Shown one piece after another: positions 1-12,336 of a stretch of DNA of 64,000 nt. Position 1 is the first letter of the stretch, and every line of letters begins with the position of its first letter. The notes under the pieces are model-generated. The model saw nothing but the letters and a program-made list of their open reading frames with translations. It had not been told where the DNA came from and made no database searches. The translations under genes were made by a program, and so were the position numbers. This DNA comes from Limnomonas spitsbergensis (taxonomy: Eukaryota; Chlorophyta; Chlorophyceae; Chlamydomonadales), in NCBI GenBank assembly GCA_037349105.1, contig JAYJMM010000036.1, forward strand, positions 2,764,001 to 2,828,000. The letters run 5' to 3'.

Positions 1-3000
1 GCGGCTACCGATTGTTTCTGGAGTTAAATTCCAGGTACGGCTGCCAGGTACAGCGGCCAGTACGGCGGGTACCGATTGTTTCTGGAATTAAATCCCAGGT
101 ACGGCTGCCAGGTACAGCGGCCAGTACGGCGGCTACCGATTGTTTCTGGAATTAAATCCCAGGTACGGCTGCCAGGTACAGCGGCCAGTACGGCGGGTAC
201 CGATTGTTTCTGGAATTAAATCCCAGGTACGGCTGCCAGGTACAGCGGCCAGTACGGCGGCTACCGATTGTTTCTGGAATTAAATCCCAGGTGAGGCTGC
301 CAGGTACAGCGGCCAGTACGGCGGCTACCGATTGTTTCTGGAATTAAATCCCAGGTACGGCTGCCAGGTACAGCGGCCAGTACGGCGGCTACCGATTGTT
401 TCTGGAGTTAAATCCCAGGTACGGCTGCCAGGTACAGCGGCCAGTACGGCGGGTACCGATTGTTTCTGGAATTAAATCCCAGGTGAGGCTGCCAGGTACA
501 GCGGCCAGTACGGCGGGTACCGATTGTTTCTGGAATTAAATCCCAGGTGAGGCTGCCAGGTACAGCGGCCAGTACGGCGGGTACCGATTGTTTCTGGAGT
601 TAAATCCCAGGTACGGCTGCCAGGTACAGCGGCCAGTACGGCGGCTACCGATTGTTTCTGGAATTAAATCCCAGGTGAGGCTGCCAGGTACAGCGGCCAG
701 TACGGCGGGTACCGATTGTTTCTGGAGTTAAATCCCAGGTACGGCTGCCAGGTACAGCGGCCAGTACGGCGGGTACCGATTGTTTCTGGAATTAAATCCC
801 AGGTACGGCTGCCAGGTACAGCGGCCAGTACGGCGGCTACCGATTGTTTCTGGAATTAAATCCCAGGTACGGCTGCCAGGTACAGCGGCCAGTACGGCGG
901 GTACCGATTGTTTCTGGAGTTAAATCCCAGGTACGGCTGCCAGGTACAGCGGCCAGTACGGCGGCTACCGATTGTTTCTGGAATTAAATCCCAGGTGAGG
1001 CTGCCAGGTACAGCGGCCAGTACGGCGGGTACCGATTGTTTCTGGAGTTAAATCCCAGGTACGGCTGCCAGGTACAGCGGCCAGTACGGCGGGTACCGAT
1101 TGTTTCTGGAATTAAATCCCAGGTACGGCTGCCAGGTACAGCGGCCAGTACGGCGGGTACCGATTGTTTCTGGAATTAAATCCCAGGTGAGGCTGCCAGG
1201 TACAGCGGCCAGTACGGCGGGTACCGATTGTTTCTGGAGTTAAATCCCAGGTACGGCTGCCAGGTACAGCGGCCAGTACGGCGGGTACCGATTGTTTCTG
1301 GAATTAAATCCCAGGTACGGCTGCCAGGTACAGCGGCCAGTACGGCGGCTACCGATTGTTTCTGGAATTAAATCCCAGGTGAGGCTGCCAGGTACAGCGG
1401 CCAGTACGGCGGGTACCGATTGTTTCTGGAGTTAAATCCCAGGTACGGCTGCCAGGTACAGCGGCCAGTACGGCGGGTACCGATTGTTTCTGGAGTTAAA
1501 TCCCAGGTGAGGCTGCCAGGTACAGCGGCCAGTACGGCGGGTACCGATTGTTTCTGGAATTAAATCCCAGGTGAGGCTGCCAGGTACAGCGGCCAGTACG
1601 GCGGGTACCGATTGTTTCTGGAGTTAAATCCCAGGTACGGCTGCCAGGTACAGCGGCCAGTACGGCGGGTACCGATTGTTTCTGGAGTTAAATCCCAGGT
1701 ACGGCTGCCAGGTACAGCGGCCAGTACGGCGGGTACCGATTGTTTCTGGAGTTAAATCCCAGGTACGGCTGCCAGGTACAGCGGCCAGTACGGCGGGTAC
1801 CGATTGTTTCTGGAGTTAAATCCCAGGTACGGCTGCCAGGTACAGCGGCCAGTACGGCGGGTACCGATTGTTTCTGGAGTTAAATCCCAGGTACGGCTGC
1901 CAGGTACAGCGGCCAGTACGGCGGGTACCGATTGTTTCTGGAGTTAAATCCCAGGTGAGGCTGCCAGGTACAGCGGCCAGTACGGCGGGTACCGATTGTT
2001 TCTGGAGTTAAATCCCAGGTACGGCTGCCAGGTACAGCGGCCAGTACGGCGGCTACCGATTGTTTCTGGAGTTAAATCCCAGGTACGGCTGCCAGGTACA
2101 GCGGCCAGTACGGCGGGTACCGATTGTTTCTGGAGTTAAATCCCAGGTACGGCTGCCAGGTACAGCGGCCAGTACGGCGGGTACCGATTGTTTCTGGAGT
2201 TAAATCCCAGGTACGGCTGCCAGGTACAGCGGCCAGTACGGCGGGTACCGATTGTTTCTGGAGTTAAATCCCAGGTACGGCTGCCAGGTACAGCGGCCAG
2301 TACGGCGGGTACCGATTGTTTCTGGAGTTAAATCCCAGGTGAGGCTGCCAGGTACAGCGGCCAGTACGGCGGGTACCGATTGTTTCTGGAATTAAATCCC
2401 AGGTACGGCTGCCAGGTACAGCGGCCAGTACGGCGGCTACCGATTGTTTCTGGAGTTAAATCCCAGGTACGGCTGCCAGGTACAGCGGCCAGTACGGCGG
2501 GTACTGATTGTTTCTGGAGTTAAATCCCAGGTACGGCTGCCAGGTACAGCGGCCAGTACGGCGGGTACCGATTGTTTCTGGAGTTAAATCCCAGGTACGG
2601 CTGCCAGGTACAGCGGCCAGTACGGCGGGTACCGATTGTTTCTGGAGTTAAATCCCAGGTACGGCTGCCAGGTACAGCGGCCAGTACGGCGGGTACCGAT
2701 TGTTTCTGGAGTTAAATCCCAGGTACGGCTGCCAGGTACAGCGGCCAGTACGGCGGGTACCGATTGTTTCTGGAATTAAATCCCAGGTACGGCTGCCAGG
2801 TACAGCGGCCAGTACGGCGGGTACCGATTGTTTCTGGAGTTAAATCCCAGGTACGGCTGCCAGGTACAGCGGCCAGTACGGCGGGTACCGATTGTTTCTG
2901 GAATTAAATCCCAGGTACGGCTGCCAGGTACAGCGGCCAGTACGGCGGCTACCGATTGTTTCTGGAGTTAAATCCCAGGTACGGCTGCCAGGTACAGCGG

Positions 3001-3413
3001 CCAGTACGGCGGGTACCGATTGTTTCTGGAGTTAAATCCCAGGTACGGCTGCCAGGTACAGCGGCCAGTACGGCGGCTACCGATTGTTTCTGGAATTAAA
3101 TCCCAGGTACGGCTGCCAGGTACAGCGGCCAGTACGGCGGGTACCGATTGTTTCTGGAATTAAATCCCAGGTACGGCTGCCAGGTACAGCGGCCAGTACG
3201 GCGGGTACCGATTGTTTCTGGAATTAAATCCCAGGTACGGCTGCCAGGTACAGCGGCCAGTACGGCGGGTACCGATTGTTTCTGGAATTAAATCCCAGGT
3301 ACGGCTGCCAGGTACAGCGGCCAGTACGGCGGCTACCGATTGTTTCTGGAGTTAAATCCCAGGTACGGCTGCCAGGTACAGCGGCCAGTACGGCGGCTAC
3401 CGATTGTTTCTGG
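1..3413. repeat. 64-bp tandem satellite, about 53 copies
   Basis: A 64-bp unit (starting gcgg[c/g]taccgattgtttctgg) repeats head to tail with no length change: unit starts fall at 64n+1 from 1 up to 3393. The array enters from the left edge and stops abruptly near 3413. Almost all variation sits at three two-state sites: c/g at unit position 5, g/a near position 22, and ac/ga after ccaggt. Units between roughly 1620 and 2340 are nearly uniform, while the left part is mixed. The period is not a multiple of three, so short ORFs here are accidental. Confidence 0.98.
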
Positions 3414-3469
3414 AAGTTGTTCCTATGAGTCCGGAGGGATGGTGCCTTGTAGTGGATGGCAGCGGACAT

Positions 3470-3612
3470 GCCCACATAGCTAGCACCCTCGCCCCTCTAA
3501 AAATGGGGGGCGTGGGTGCTAGCAATGTGGGCTCGTCAGTGCCCGTTAGGAGCTGCTCAGCCCTCATGAGCTGCACAGTGCCTATGAGGGCTGAGCAGCT
3601 CCTCATGGGCAC
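3470..3612. repeat. Compound foldback (two adjacent hairpins)
   Basis: Hairpin one has 26-nt arms at 3470-3495 and 3507-3532 with two mismatches and an 11-nt loop. Hairpin two has perfect 20-nt arms at 3548-3567 and 3584-3603, extendable to about 3539-3612 with mismatches. It lies directly beside the end of the satellite. It could be a MITE-like foldback element or an hpRNA source. No protein is encoded. Confidence 0.7.
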
Positions 3613-6600
3613 TGTGCAGTCCTTGCTGCAATGCTGCTCATGACGATCAACTGTGGATATTGAGACTGGTGTGCACGAATCCTTCGTTTTGTCTGTATGA
3701 TCATGGGTATGGGTGGCGCTTCTGATGCCTTTTACACATGCCTTTAACCCTGCTTGCCATAACAGAAATCTGGAAATACGTTATCATAGATCATATATCA
3801 TATATGCCTGTTGGGCTTCACTCAGCTGCACTGCAGTCAACTGCAATGCATCAACTGCAGCACTGCACTCAACCAAAGCCACACCATATGTGGGATCACT
3901 GCCGGTGTATGTGGGGCCACGGAGGCCATGACATGCGTAAACTCTATACCCTATATCTTAAGTTGTGAACCCATTATAGCATTGAACGTTCACACAACTC
4001 GGTCTACCTGTCTGTCTTGCAGATGCGGACATCCCAGAGGGGTACCGACCTTTTTCCTCTCACAGCGGCTCCATACTTTGAATTTAGCGTGCAACTTGAA
4101 GTTAGCGTGCAACTTGAAGTTAGCGTGCAAATCCAGCCAGCCATATGATGTGATGCTGGGTGATGCACTTATGCGCTGATGCAAGAGACACAGAACCCAT
4201 GAACGTGCACGACGCTGTCAACGGGTTCAGGAGCCTGCTCCCTCTGAGACTGCAAATCAGCAACAGGCGTGTCACTGCTGCTGCTGGGCTGCTGCTGTTG
4301 ATACTGGGCGGCTACAAATTCCACACCCATGATGTCATTGACATGATGTCATGGCAGGCCAGGTATCCACATCCTATGGCAGGTCTCAAGGAGAATGGGA
4401 TTGGTAATCCTGGAATGGGATCAATGTGTCGGCCTATGAAAGGGCCGGACAGCGCAAATTGAGAGACCATGGAAAGCTGGCGGGATGGGCGGTGTGTTAT
4501 ATTACAAGGAAGGGGGTAGGGGAGGTGTACAAGGAGCAGGACAAATTAAATGGTCACATTGCAATTATGCAAATATGATTCAGCGCCTTGCCAATCGATA
4601 GCCACTGCATGCTGGCCGGGGACATCCCACCAACAGGCGTTGTTGACCCTGCAACTGCAAATGCCTTGACCACGTCATCAGGGTCTGCTCTGAAATAGGG
4701 AATTTTAAGGCTGAGCAGGTGTGAGAGTGGCATTCATTCACGATCGTGGTAATGATGCATGTTGTGTTGTGCTGGCGGCATCCCGGCTGGTTGCATGACT
4801 ATTTGTTTGCTGGATGGGTTTTCTTGTGTGCTGACTGTCTGGTTTCAGTTTCTTTGAAGCCTGTTGGGCACCAGGAATGGTAGTTGGGGCTCTTAACTGC
4901 CAGACACTACATTCATTGTGTGTGTAGATTCAGGAGGCCTTACAAGTGGGCCCATGGAAAATGTTACACCTCTGAACTGGCAGCCAAGCAGGTATGAACC
5001 ATGAACAAGTGTGAATCAGGAGCCTGGGGATATGTGTGCATGAAGTGGGATAAAAGAGTGATGGTGGTTGGAGTATATTTTCACAGTTGAGGCACAGCAG
5101 ATGAGGGAGCAGCACAGGTATATCCTTCCATCATGGTCATACATGATTTCACAGCAACAACACAATGATATGCCAACGTGGCCGAGCTTTATTCCAGCAG
5201 GCTCCAGAGGTGTAACGTCGTTATACAACAAGTGTCGCCTCAGTTCTGGACGAGGAACCCTCCATGAAGTTGTCAGTTTCTAGCCGTCTTTGGAGTATTG
5301 GAATAACCTCATGATTTGTAAGGCGGCAATCAGACCAAAAAGATTGGTGTCTTGTCACCTGTTTGCTGTCAGGACATGCTGCACTGTTTGACGTCATTGG
5401 AGCAGGGCCCAGAGGTATAACATCATTGACTGTTTAGCGTCAGCAGTTCAGAAAATGTCGGCAATTTTCGGTCCAACTTCAAATACGTGTCGTCTTCGCC
5501 TGCAAGGGTAATTTATCTCCAATGCCTACTTGTTACAGCTTACCAGGAGTGAACATGCCAAATCAGCGTCCACATTTGAATTGTGGACAGTATATGGCAA
5601 GCGTTGCGAATACATGATCACACCTGTACCCTACAAGTTTACATCAAGGCTTGCTAGCAAGTAGCTCACTCGGCAGCCAAAAGTGGCATGTCCTGGGACC
5701 AATCTACTCAACCATCACTTTTGGCCTGGAACAAAAAACATGGACCAAGGAAATAGATCAGCCGTGAAACCTGGTCATGCAGGTATGAGAGTGTGTGAAT
5801 TTGAAGTCAAATCATTGCAGGTAATGGCAATGCCATTACGGCTTACCGATGTGATGGGGGAGAAAAGTCAATACCCAAGGCAAGCGTTGAAGGCAGGTAT
5901 GGAGATGGTACAGCTAACAGCTTCATACTAGTGTGAATTGAAGGTGAGTGGTGTAAATATACCACCACTGATGCAGTGAACTCATCTGCTGGCTGAAGCA
6001 AGCAGCAAGCTGAGGAAAGAATAATACACGATGAAGAGAAACGGACTCCCCGACTCAAGCACTGCCATCTGGCAGAATATGGGCACCCCGAAGATGTAGT
6101 GTCCTCTGAAATCCCCATCATGGCATGTATGAAACTCAGCAGGTAGGCAGCAGGTCCATGAAACAGACACGCACCAACGCGCCTGAGAGCATTCTGAACT
6201 CAACATCATAAGTGGTTGCGGGTGCAGATCCCACACACTGTGAGAGCACAGGACTGTAATAACTACATCTGGACAACGCCAGCACTCAGCAAGCCACTCG
6301 ATGACTGAACATTTTGAGGACAGATACACGGAGGATAAGTTCTCTTACGCCTGACACCTGTCAAACTGTATGCACAATTGCACCAGGGACAGTAGGAGCC
6401 CAGAACTACTGAAACGTCAGCAGTGTAAAACATCATACAAAAGCGTAAGCATGAAACATCATACAAACATACAGGGCGACGGCACCCAATTCTTGAACAG
6501 TGCCAAGGGACCTAGGTTGAGGCCCGGCAGGCTGAGGCTGCTCGAAGCCACGGGACTCAGAATCAGAAAGCAAGGCCGCTGCTGATCCAGGCGTCATCAA

Positions 6601-6885
6601 GTACACGATCCGCTCAGGGCGGAGATGATAAGAATAAAGAGTACAGTCTCCTTACCGTTCATCACTGTGACAGGTGCGTCGAAGCACGGGAGATCAAGAG
6701 AGAAAAATACACACACACCATATCGGCAGCCTACCTGCCCAAAACAGCATTCACTCCAGCAGTCAAATCTGCAAATACCAGAATCAGGATTGTGACCTTA
6801 AGTGACGCAGGCAGTTTGTAGCGTCAGCGCGGCCGCGTCACAGTCTGTGCCAGCCTGGCGCCGCGCCCGAGGCAGGGCAGCCGCA
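3613..6885. other. Intergenic, no supported gene
   Basis: Only short uncorrelated ORFs were seen. It contains an 18-bp tandem repeat (ttagcgtgcaacttgaag, about 2.6 copies at 4084-4130), a near-perfect 19-bp palindrome around 5822-5840, and two copies of a dispersed GGGCCC-type motif at about 5197-5226 and 5399-5430, probably transposon debris. It includes whatever 3' UTR belongs to the minus-strand gene ending at 6886. Confidence 0.5.
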
Positions 6886-9800
6886 TCACAGCCCTCGCCA
6901 GTCTAGCGCCACGTCCGGGCCAGCGGCAATGTTCAGGATCCGCGTCCACATGTCCTGGCCGTCCCGTGCAGCAGGTCCGTCACGGAGCAAGCTGCTTGGG
7001 GCTACAATGACATGAGACAGAAATCAGGGTCCAGCACATGAAACAAAATGTATGATGTGTGCCGCAATTAAAGCCCAGTTGACCATTTGAAAATGACTGA
7101 TAAACAGCCTTAATTGACGGTCACCAGGATAGCAATTTTGTTGACACTACTAGCTTCAGCAGCGCCCGCAAGCCTTCGGGGACAGCTAAAGGACTCTTAA
7201 CTTGCTGATTCATCTATCAAAGGCGTGGTCGCAGGCGGGCACGCAGGCGCAGTCCCAGCCGAGAGGATACGCCAACCCATGATGCAGTGCAGGAAGGCAT
7301 GCTGCTCAAGGTCGCACCAGCAGCACCCAGGCTTCAGATGCCTGCACGCTTTGGTTAGACAGCTTGGAACCTCACCTCTCCGGGGCAGCACCAGATCTGG
7401 GCTCGTGGCTATGCAGTGCCAGCTGCCCTGGCTCATCTCGTTGGCCAGCTGCCGAGGAGCCCAGCCTGCCGAGGAGGAGACAACAGGGAAGAAAGACAGA
7501 CCCAGGTAAATCACGAATGCAGTGATACCAGTGCTTCAAAGAGGAGACGCGAAATACACTGGCCATGCCCCATGCACTGGCCATAGCCAATGCGTTGTCC
7601 ATGGCAACGCTCATGCCGAGAAAACAGAGAACAAACGTGAAGCAAACTGAAACAATCCTTAGGCAATGGCCATGCGAGGAAAGAAAACCAATTTTGTGCA
7701 ATGGCCATGCACATGAATGCTGTGGCCCCAAGGGCCTACCTGAGACTCCCAGCATGAGGTTGAAGTCATGAGGTAGGGCCAGGCCTGCCTGGACTAGGCG
7801 CACGGCATCTGGCAGGCCACCCGTAAAAAGCCTCTCGGTGACCCGGTGCGACCTGGAGGCGGAAACAGCTGTCAGCGTCAGAGGATACTTCAGGACTCTT
7901 TGCTGCAATTTTGAATTCTCTGTATATCCAAGCTTAAGGTAGCAAGATTGCCTCAAGTTGGCAGTCATGGTTACTGTAATGATCCTAATAACCTGAGAGG
8001 GACGCTTACTACCTCTGGTTCCTTAGTCGAATTGGGAAGAACGCTTCAGTTACGTATTTGTTTGTTTCGGTCTACAAAATAGGGTTTTAGTGTACAGTAC
8101 GCCATACTGCAGTGAAGTGAATTTCATTTGTGAGGCAGGACGCTCGAGGCAAAGAGTAAGCTCACGTTCACCCTGGAGGCAGCTTGATAGCATTCAACCC
8201 AGCAGTGCTGGCTTTAGCTATCAGCCTAGGCGGGCAGCGGTACAACCGGCAGCTTCGTTAAGACACGCCTCAAACCTAGTTTTCCAAGCTCTACTCTTCC
8301 TGCCTTAATGCTGATTTTCTTGGGACCCAAAAGGGGGGGGGGGGGGGGGAGGGGATTTTTATTGATCCGAAAAATTATAAGGCCCTTTCCCTATTTCTTT
8401 GCCCCCAAGGTCTCCCAATCTCACCCTGCAATCCCAAGGTAGCGGTGGAGCACCGTGACATGATCCAAGTGCACAGGCCCCCCGATCTGCAGCCTCTGGC
8501 TCCCGAAGGCCTCCAAGAAGCCTGCGACAGAGACGAAAGTGGTAGGGTGGGGCCTGGGGGTGCAAGGGGTCGGTTGGCCACGTCAGGCGGAGTGGTCCGG
8601 GGAGATGCAGGGTTGGGTGGTGGGGTGGGGCCTGGGGTTCATGCCAAGGCTGAGCACACTGTGCTCCCCAGGTTAAGTTTCTCGGATGCAATGCAGTGGT
8701 GCACTAGTCAGGGTATGAAATCTCCTGACATCATGCGATGAAATCTCCTGACAACATACAATAGTGACAGAGTCGTCTATTATCTTATCCCGCTCGAATC
8801 TTATCCATGCTAGCAAACGACCAGCCAGCAATCCAGCATCACCTGGGTCCACTCAACCTCTCTGGTCCATTCAATCACACCAACTAATCTAACGAAGCTG
8901 AGAACATACATCTTTAAAACACCTGCACAGTCAGTTGCGAGGCGCAGCTCGCTGACCCTCATTGGCGATGCCTTGTTCAGGACGAAACCGACGCTGCCTC
9001 GCACATCGTCTACATAGGCAGCATCGAGTGCAACACCGAGGGTCAGCCAGGTATGGTGGACGAATCAGGTGGGCAGGATGAGCGCTCTACTGGTCCACGA
9101 TATTTTTTTTTCCACCTCACAACGCCAGCAGGGTCTGGCTTCCTGCAGTCAAGGAGGAGGGGGGCTCAAGCCAATGTCCTTGCATCCTAAGCGAGGGATC
9201 ATCATTGTTTTTGGGCCAGCAAAGCAAGGCGACACCAGCCTGACATGTAGCCAGATCTTCGCACTGATCCAAGTGTGTCCAGACCAGTGCTGTGCCGATT
9301 AAGGTCCTTACGGTGGCTGAATTACGTAGCTGAGTTTCAGCCACCGTAATTTCAAGGCAAATTCAGCTACCTATACCAGCAAACGACCGTAATTAACACG
9401 AAAGATAAATTACGGCGCAATGGCACAGCACTGGACTCCAGATGTGTCCCCGGGGACTCACCATGCGAGGTGATGAGGATGACCGTGCGGTCAAACAGCG
9501 CCGAATCGGATCCTCCCTTGGACATCAGGAGACAGCCAGGCTCGGGGTGACTCAGCATGTGAGCCCAGGAAGCAGGTCCAGGGCTCAGCAAGGGCTTACT
9601 ACTCCCGTTGCCAGCGCGCGGACTCTGCTTGGCGAGATGCGGCTGGTACGGTGCTTTGCTCGCTGATCTGCCCTGGGCCTGCCTTGGGCGCGGGGGCGGG
9701 GTATGGGAGGAGGAGGCGCCGGACCGCGGCTCGGACGGGGCAGTCGAGCGAGTGGGCTGCGGGGGGGAGGAACGAGTGGAGTGCTGCGAAGGCTGCTGCT

Positions 9801-11605
9801 GCTCCTGCCTTGGAGCAGACTGGGGCTGAGAGGAGAGGGAGGGCCCAGTCTCTGCATCCTGGCGAAGCTGTGCGGGGCGCTTGCCGCCACTCTTTATACC
9901 ACCAACCTGGGGCCTGCCAGCAGCTGATGGGTGAGGGGGCGACTCGGGAGCAGGGGAAGCCCCATTGCCGCTTCGGGCGCTCGGGTGCGATGAACCGTCG
10001 GAGGGCGCTGGGCGGGTCCCGCTGCTGCTGCCCCCGCTGTTGCAGCTCTGCGGGGCCGAGGTGGAGGGCGCCGCACTTGAACGTGCTGGCGGCTGACCTG
10101 TCCTGGTGCCTGCATGTGGCTCAGCTTCAGTGATCGGCAACAAAGCTGGGTAAGGATGAAGGGGCTTAAGAGTTCACGTCAGATCACTGATTTGGGGAGG
10201 GGGGGCATTAATCCACCTTAAGGTCAGAGGACCTGAGCGGCAGTATCGTCAACCTTCTCGCGTTTCACAATCTTACGGGACAATTGAAGACACATGGGAT
10301 GTCTGCCTTCAAATATGACTTACCGTAGGGTCTTGGCCCCTCAAAGCCGCGGGACGATGCTGCATGGTTGGGTGACGCGTGGCGCTGCTCTTCTCTTGAG
10401 GCTGATGGGAACAGACCCTCCATCTGCTCCAAGGCCACGAGACGAGCGCGAAACGCCCTCCAATCCTGAAAGCGCAAGCAGACAGGGTTACACAGACTGC
10501 TCAGGCCCAGTGCATATAACTTGCCAATCCTGATTCCTGGAGGAGCAGGCAGAGAGGGTTTGAAAGGCTGGTCAGGCCCACACTGCACCTGGTTTTCCTA
10601 TCCCTAATGGACACGCAGAGTGGGTTTCACAGGCTGGTCAGACCCAGAGCAAATAACTTCTCTGCAACTAATTTCAAGCGGTGCTAGGAAATAAAACTTC
10701 AAAAAAAAAATGTGAAAGCATGACGATGCGCAGTCTTCGCATGAGCACGACTCACAGATGAGCCTTTCATAACCGAAGTAATCTGTCATCCAAACACACC
10801 TGTGATCCAAACTTCCCGTTCTGTGGGCGAGGCCCCAGCGCGAGGTAGTTGGTGGTTGATGGTCTTACGATGGCGTCAGGTGTCCTCGGTGTGCTCTTAG
10901 CAGGCTCCAGCATCGGCACAAGCTGCACAAGCAGTGTCAGGGCATAATTACACATGCTGGGGTGAGATTCGTGAGGGGGGTAGACTTCAAGGCCCGAGGA
11001 GGCTTTCAAAGCTTCATCTTTTTGCAGCAGCCTGCAGTTGCGTAAGCCACTTGAAGCAGGCGGCGCAGAGGATGGGCGGATGGCCAATATAACGCTGTGT
11101 GGTGCGTTTGTCAAAAGGATCACCAACACGATTGTTTCACAACATTATTCAGGGCTGGTAGCTGCAGTAGGACAGAGGAACGTGGATGCCGTATCAGGGT
11201 CGTTTGTCTAGGGAGATTGATGAACGACACCAGATTGCTGCTACCAATTGGAACTGGTGCAGGTTCTAGGTAGTTGTCACGGCCCTGCTGGGGAGGGCAA
11301 GGCTGATAACAGGGCAAGATCATGAAAAATTGAAAATCTGGATCTATTTGTGGTCTGCTGGGATACGCAGTATGTCCTATCTAGGCCAGGTGGGGGCGTA
11401 ACGACATGGCATCGGCTGGTGGAGGAGAGGGGGCATTGCTCAAGCTGGGCTCACCTCATCCCACCAGCAGTAGTCGTCGTCGCAGTGCTCCTCATGGGGT
11501 TCGTCGGAATAAGGGCCCTTTCGACGGGACGCCTTGGCCGAGGAAGCGATCCGGCGTTTCCTGTCGTTAGGAACGGTCCTCCGAAGATTCGAATATGCTC
11601 TTCTT
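6886..11605 (-). CDS. AlgH / UPF0301 (DUF179) family protein with long disordered N-terminal half
   Basis: Exons on the minus strand, all phases agreeing: 10465-10324, 10145-9462, 9009-8923, 8521-8425, 7852-7740, 7465-7376 and 7001-6886 (stop 6888-6886). Likely earlier exons are 10922-10800 and 11605-11455 (ends CDDDYCWWDE); the start codon was not found. After an exon reading DWRAFRARLVALEQ, which I associate with plant and algal DUF179 proteins, comes a Ser/Pro/Ala-rich stretch of about 170 residues. The full DUF179 fold follows: PEPGCLLMSKG, FDRTVILITSH, RGSVGFVLNKA, QIGGPVHLDHVTVLHR, FTGGLPDA, GWAPRQLANEMSQGSW and a terminal DMWTRILNI. AlgH was named for bacterial alginate regulation, but the biochemical role of the family is unsettled; plant relatives are predicted plastid proteins. 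The basic 5' exon would suit a transit peptide, but this is inference. The domain is certain; the 5' end is not. Confidence 0.88.
9308..9349. repeat. Short hairpin in AlgH-like intron
   Basis: Perfect 13-nt inverted arms at 9308-9320 and 9337-9349 (ttacggtggctga and its complement) with a 16-nt loop, inside the intron between the PEPGCLL exon and the GSVGFVLN exon. It may be a remnant of a small foldback element. Confidence 0.5.
10461..10660. repeat. Three diverged tandem copies of about 64-73 bp
   Basis: Copies begin near 10461, 10525 and 10598 and share an inner ggctggtcaggcccag-like core. On the minus strand the copy at 10461 carries the acceptor used by the DWRAFRARL exon, so the other two look like decayed duplicates of that 3' splice region. 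Confidence 0.5.
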
Positions 11606-12336
11606 CTGCATAAGTGGGTGATACAGATGATGCACGTGTATCGCTAAGCTCAGGAGGCAGGTTCGTCGAGGAGGGCGGGACCCGGGCACAAGATGCCATC
11701 CTAGCCTGCGCAACAAACTGCTACCCGGGCATTGGGCATGCAAGCAAATTGATGGTTGAATCGCCAAGAACTTGCCGTAGCTCTTTCTCCTGCCGAAATG
11801 CCACAACGCTCAAATAGAGCAAACAACAGGAGGCATGCATTCAAGAATTCGCGCCAAATTGTTGCCAAATTACGCGTTTCAAGCAGGCCAGGGACCGGCA
11901 TGACTCACGTGAACGAGGTGGCACCTCTATTGTTGCCTACTAGTAATTCGTGTCTGTTCCCTCCGCAATGATGTAATGCTGCCATTATGGATAGCGCCTG
12001 GAAGGAAGGGTACCGACAGGTTGAAGGAGGTCGTCACATAGCAGCGCACACAGTCAAGGCGAGACATGAATGGACAAAATGGTATACCAATTTAAAAAAA
12101 GATGCTGCCCTCAGGTTCCCCTAAAGGTATGCTTGCCCTCATGAAGACATGAACTCGTCCCACCTCCTACTGATAGTATGACCGGCTAGGGTTGTAGGGA
12201 ATCGCAATGCACTCCTGTCCTTACGCAGCTTTTGGATTCTAAACTTGCTGCATGCTAGATTAGAATCAGTCCGAGGAATATGCTTGATGCCAAGCCTTCA
12301 ATTTTCAGCGAACGCCCACGAATCATGTTCACACTT
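11606..12336. other. Intergenic or 5' region of the AlgH-like gene
   Basis: It should hold the first exon and promoter of the minus-strand AlgH-like gene. A minus-strand ATG at 11699 opens a Ser/Pro-rich frame (MASCARVPPSS), but that frame enters the 11605-11455 exon out of phase with the exons that follow, so I did not adopt it. No other gene was seen. Confidence 0.35.

Noticed and set aside
1..3413. CRISPR-like array
   Set aside because: There are no unique spacers; the whole 64-bp unit is repeated, and the sequence is eukaryotic.
7197..7375. Terminal coding exon of the AlgH-like gene read through to PPATTPLIDESAS
   Set aside because: A GTGAGG donor at 7375 and the exon at 7001-6886 restore the family's expected C-terminal helix (DMWTRIL) in phase.
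8332..8350. G homopolymer as a feature
   Set aside because: A simple mononucleotide run in an untranslated stretch; also prone to sequencing error.
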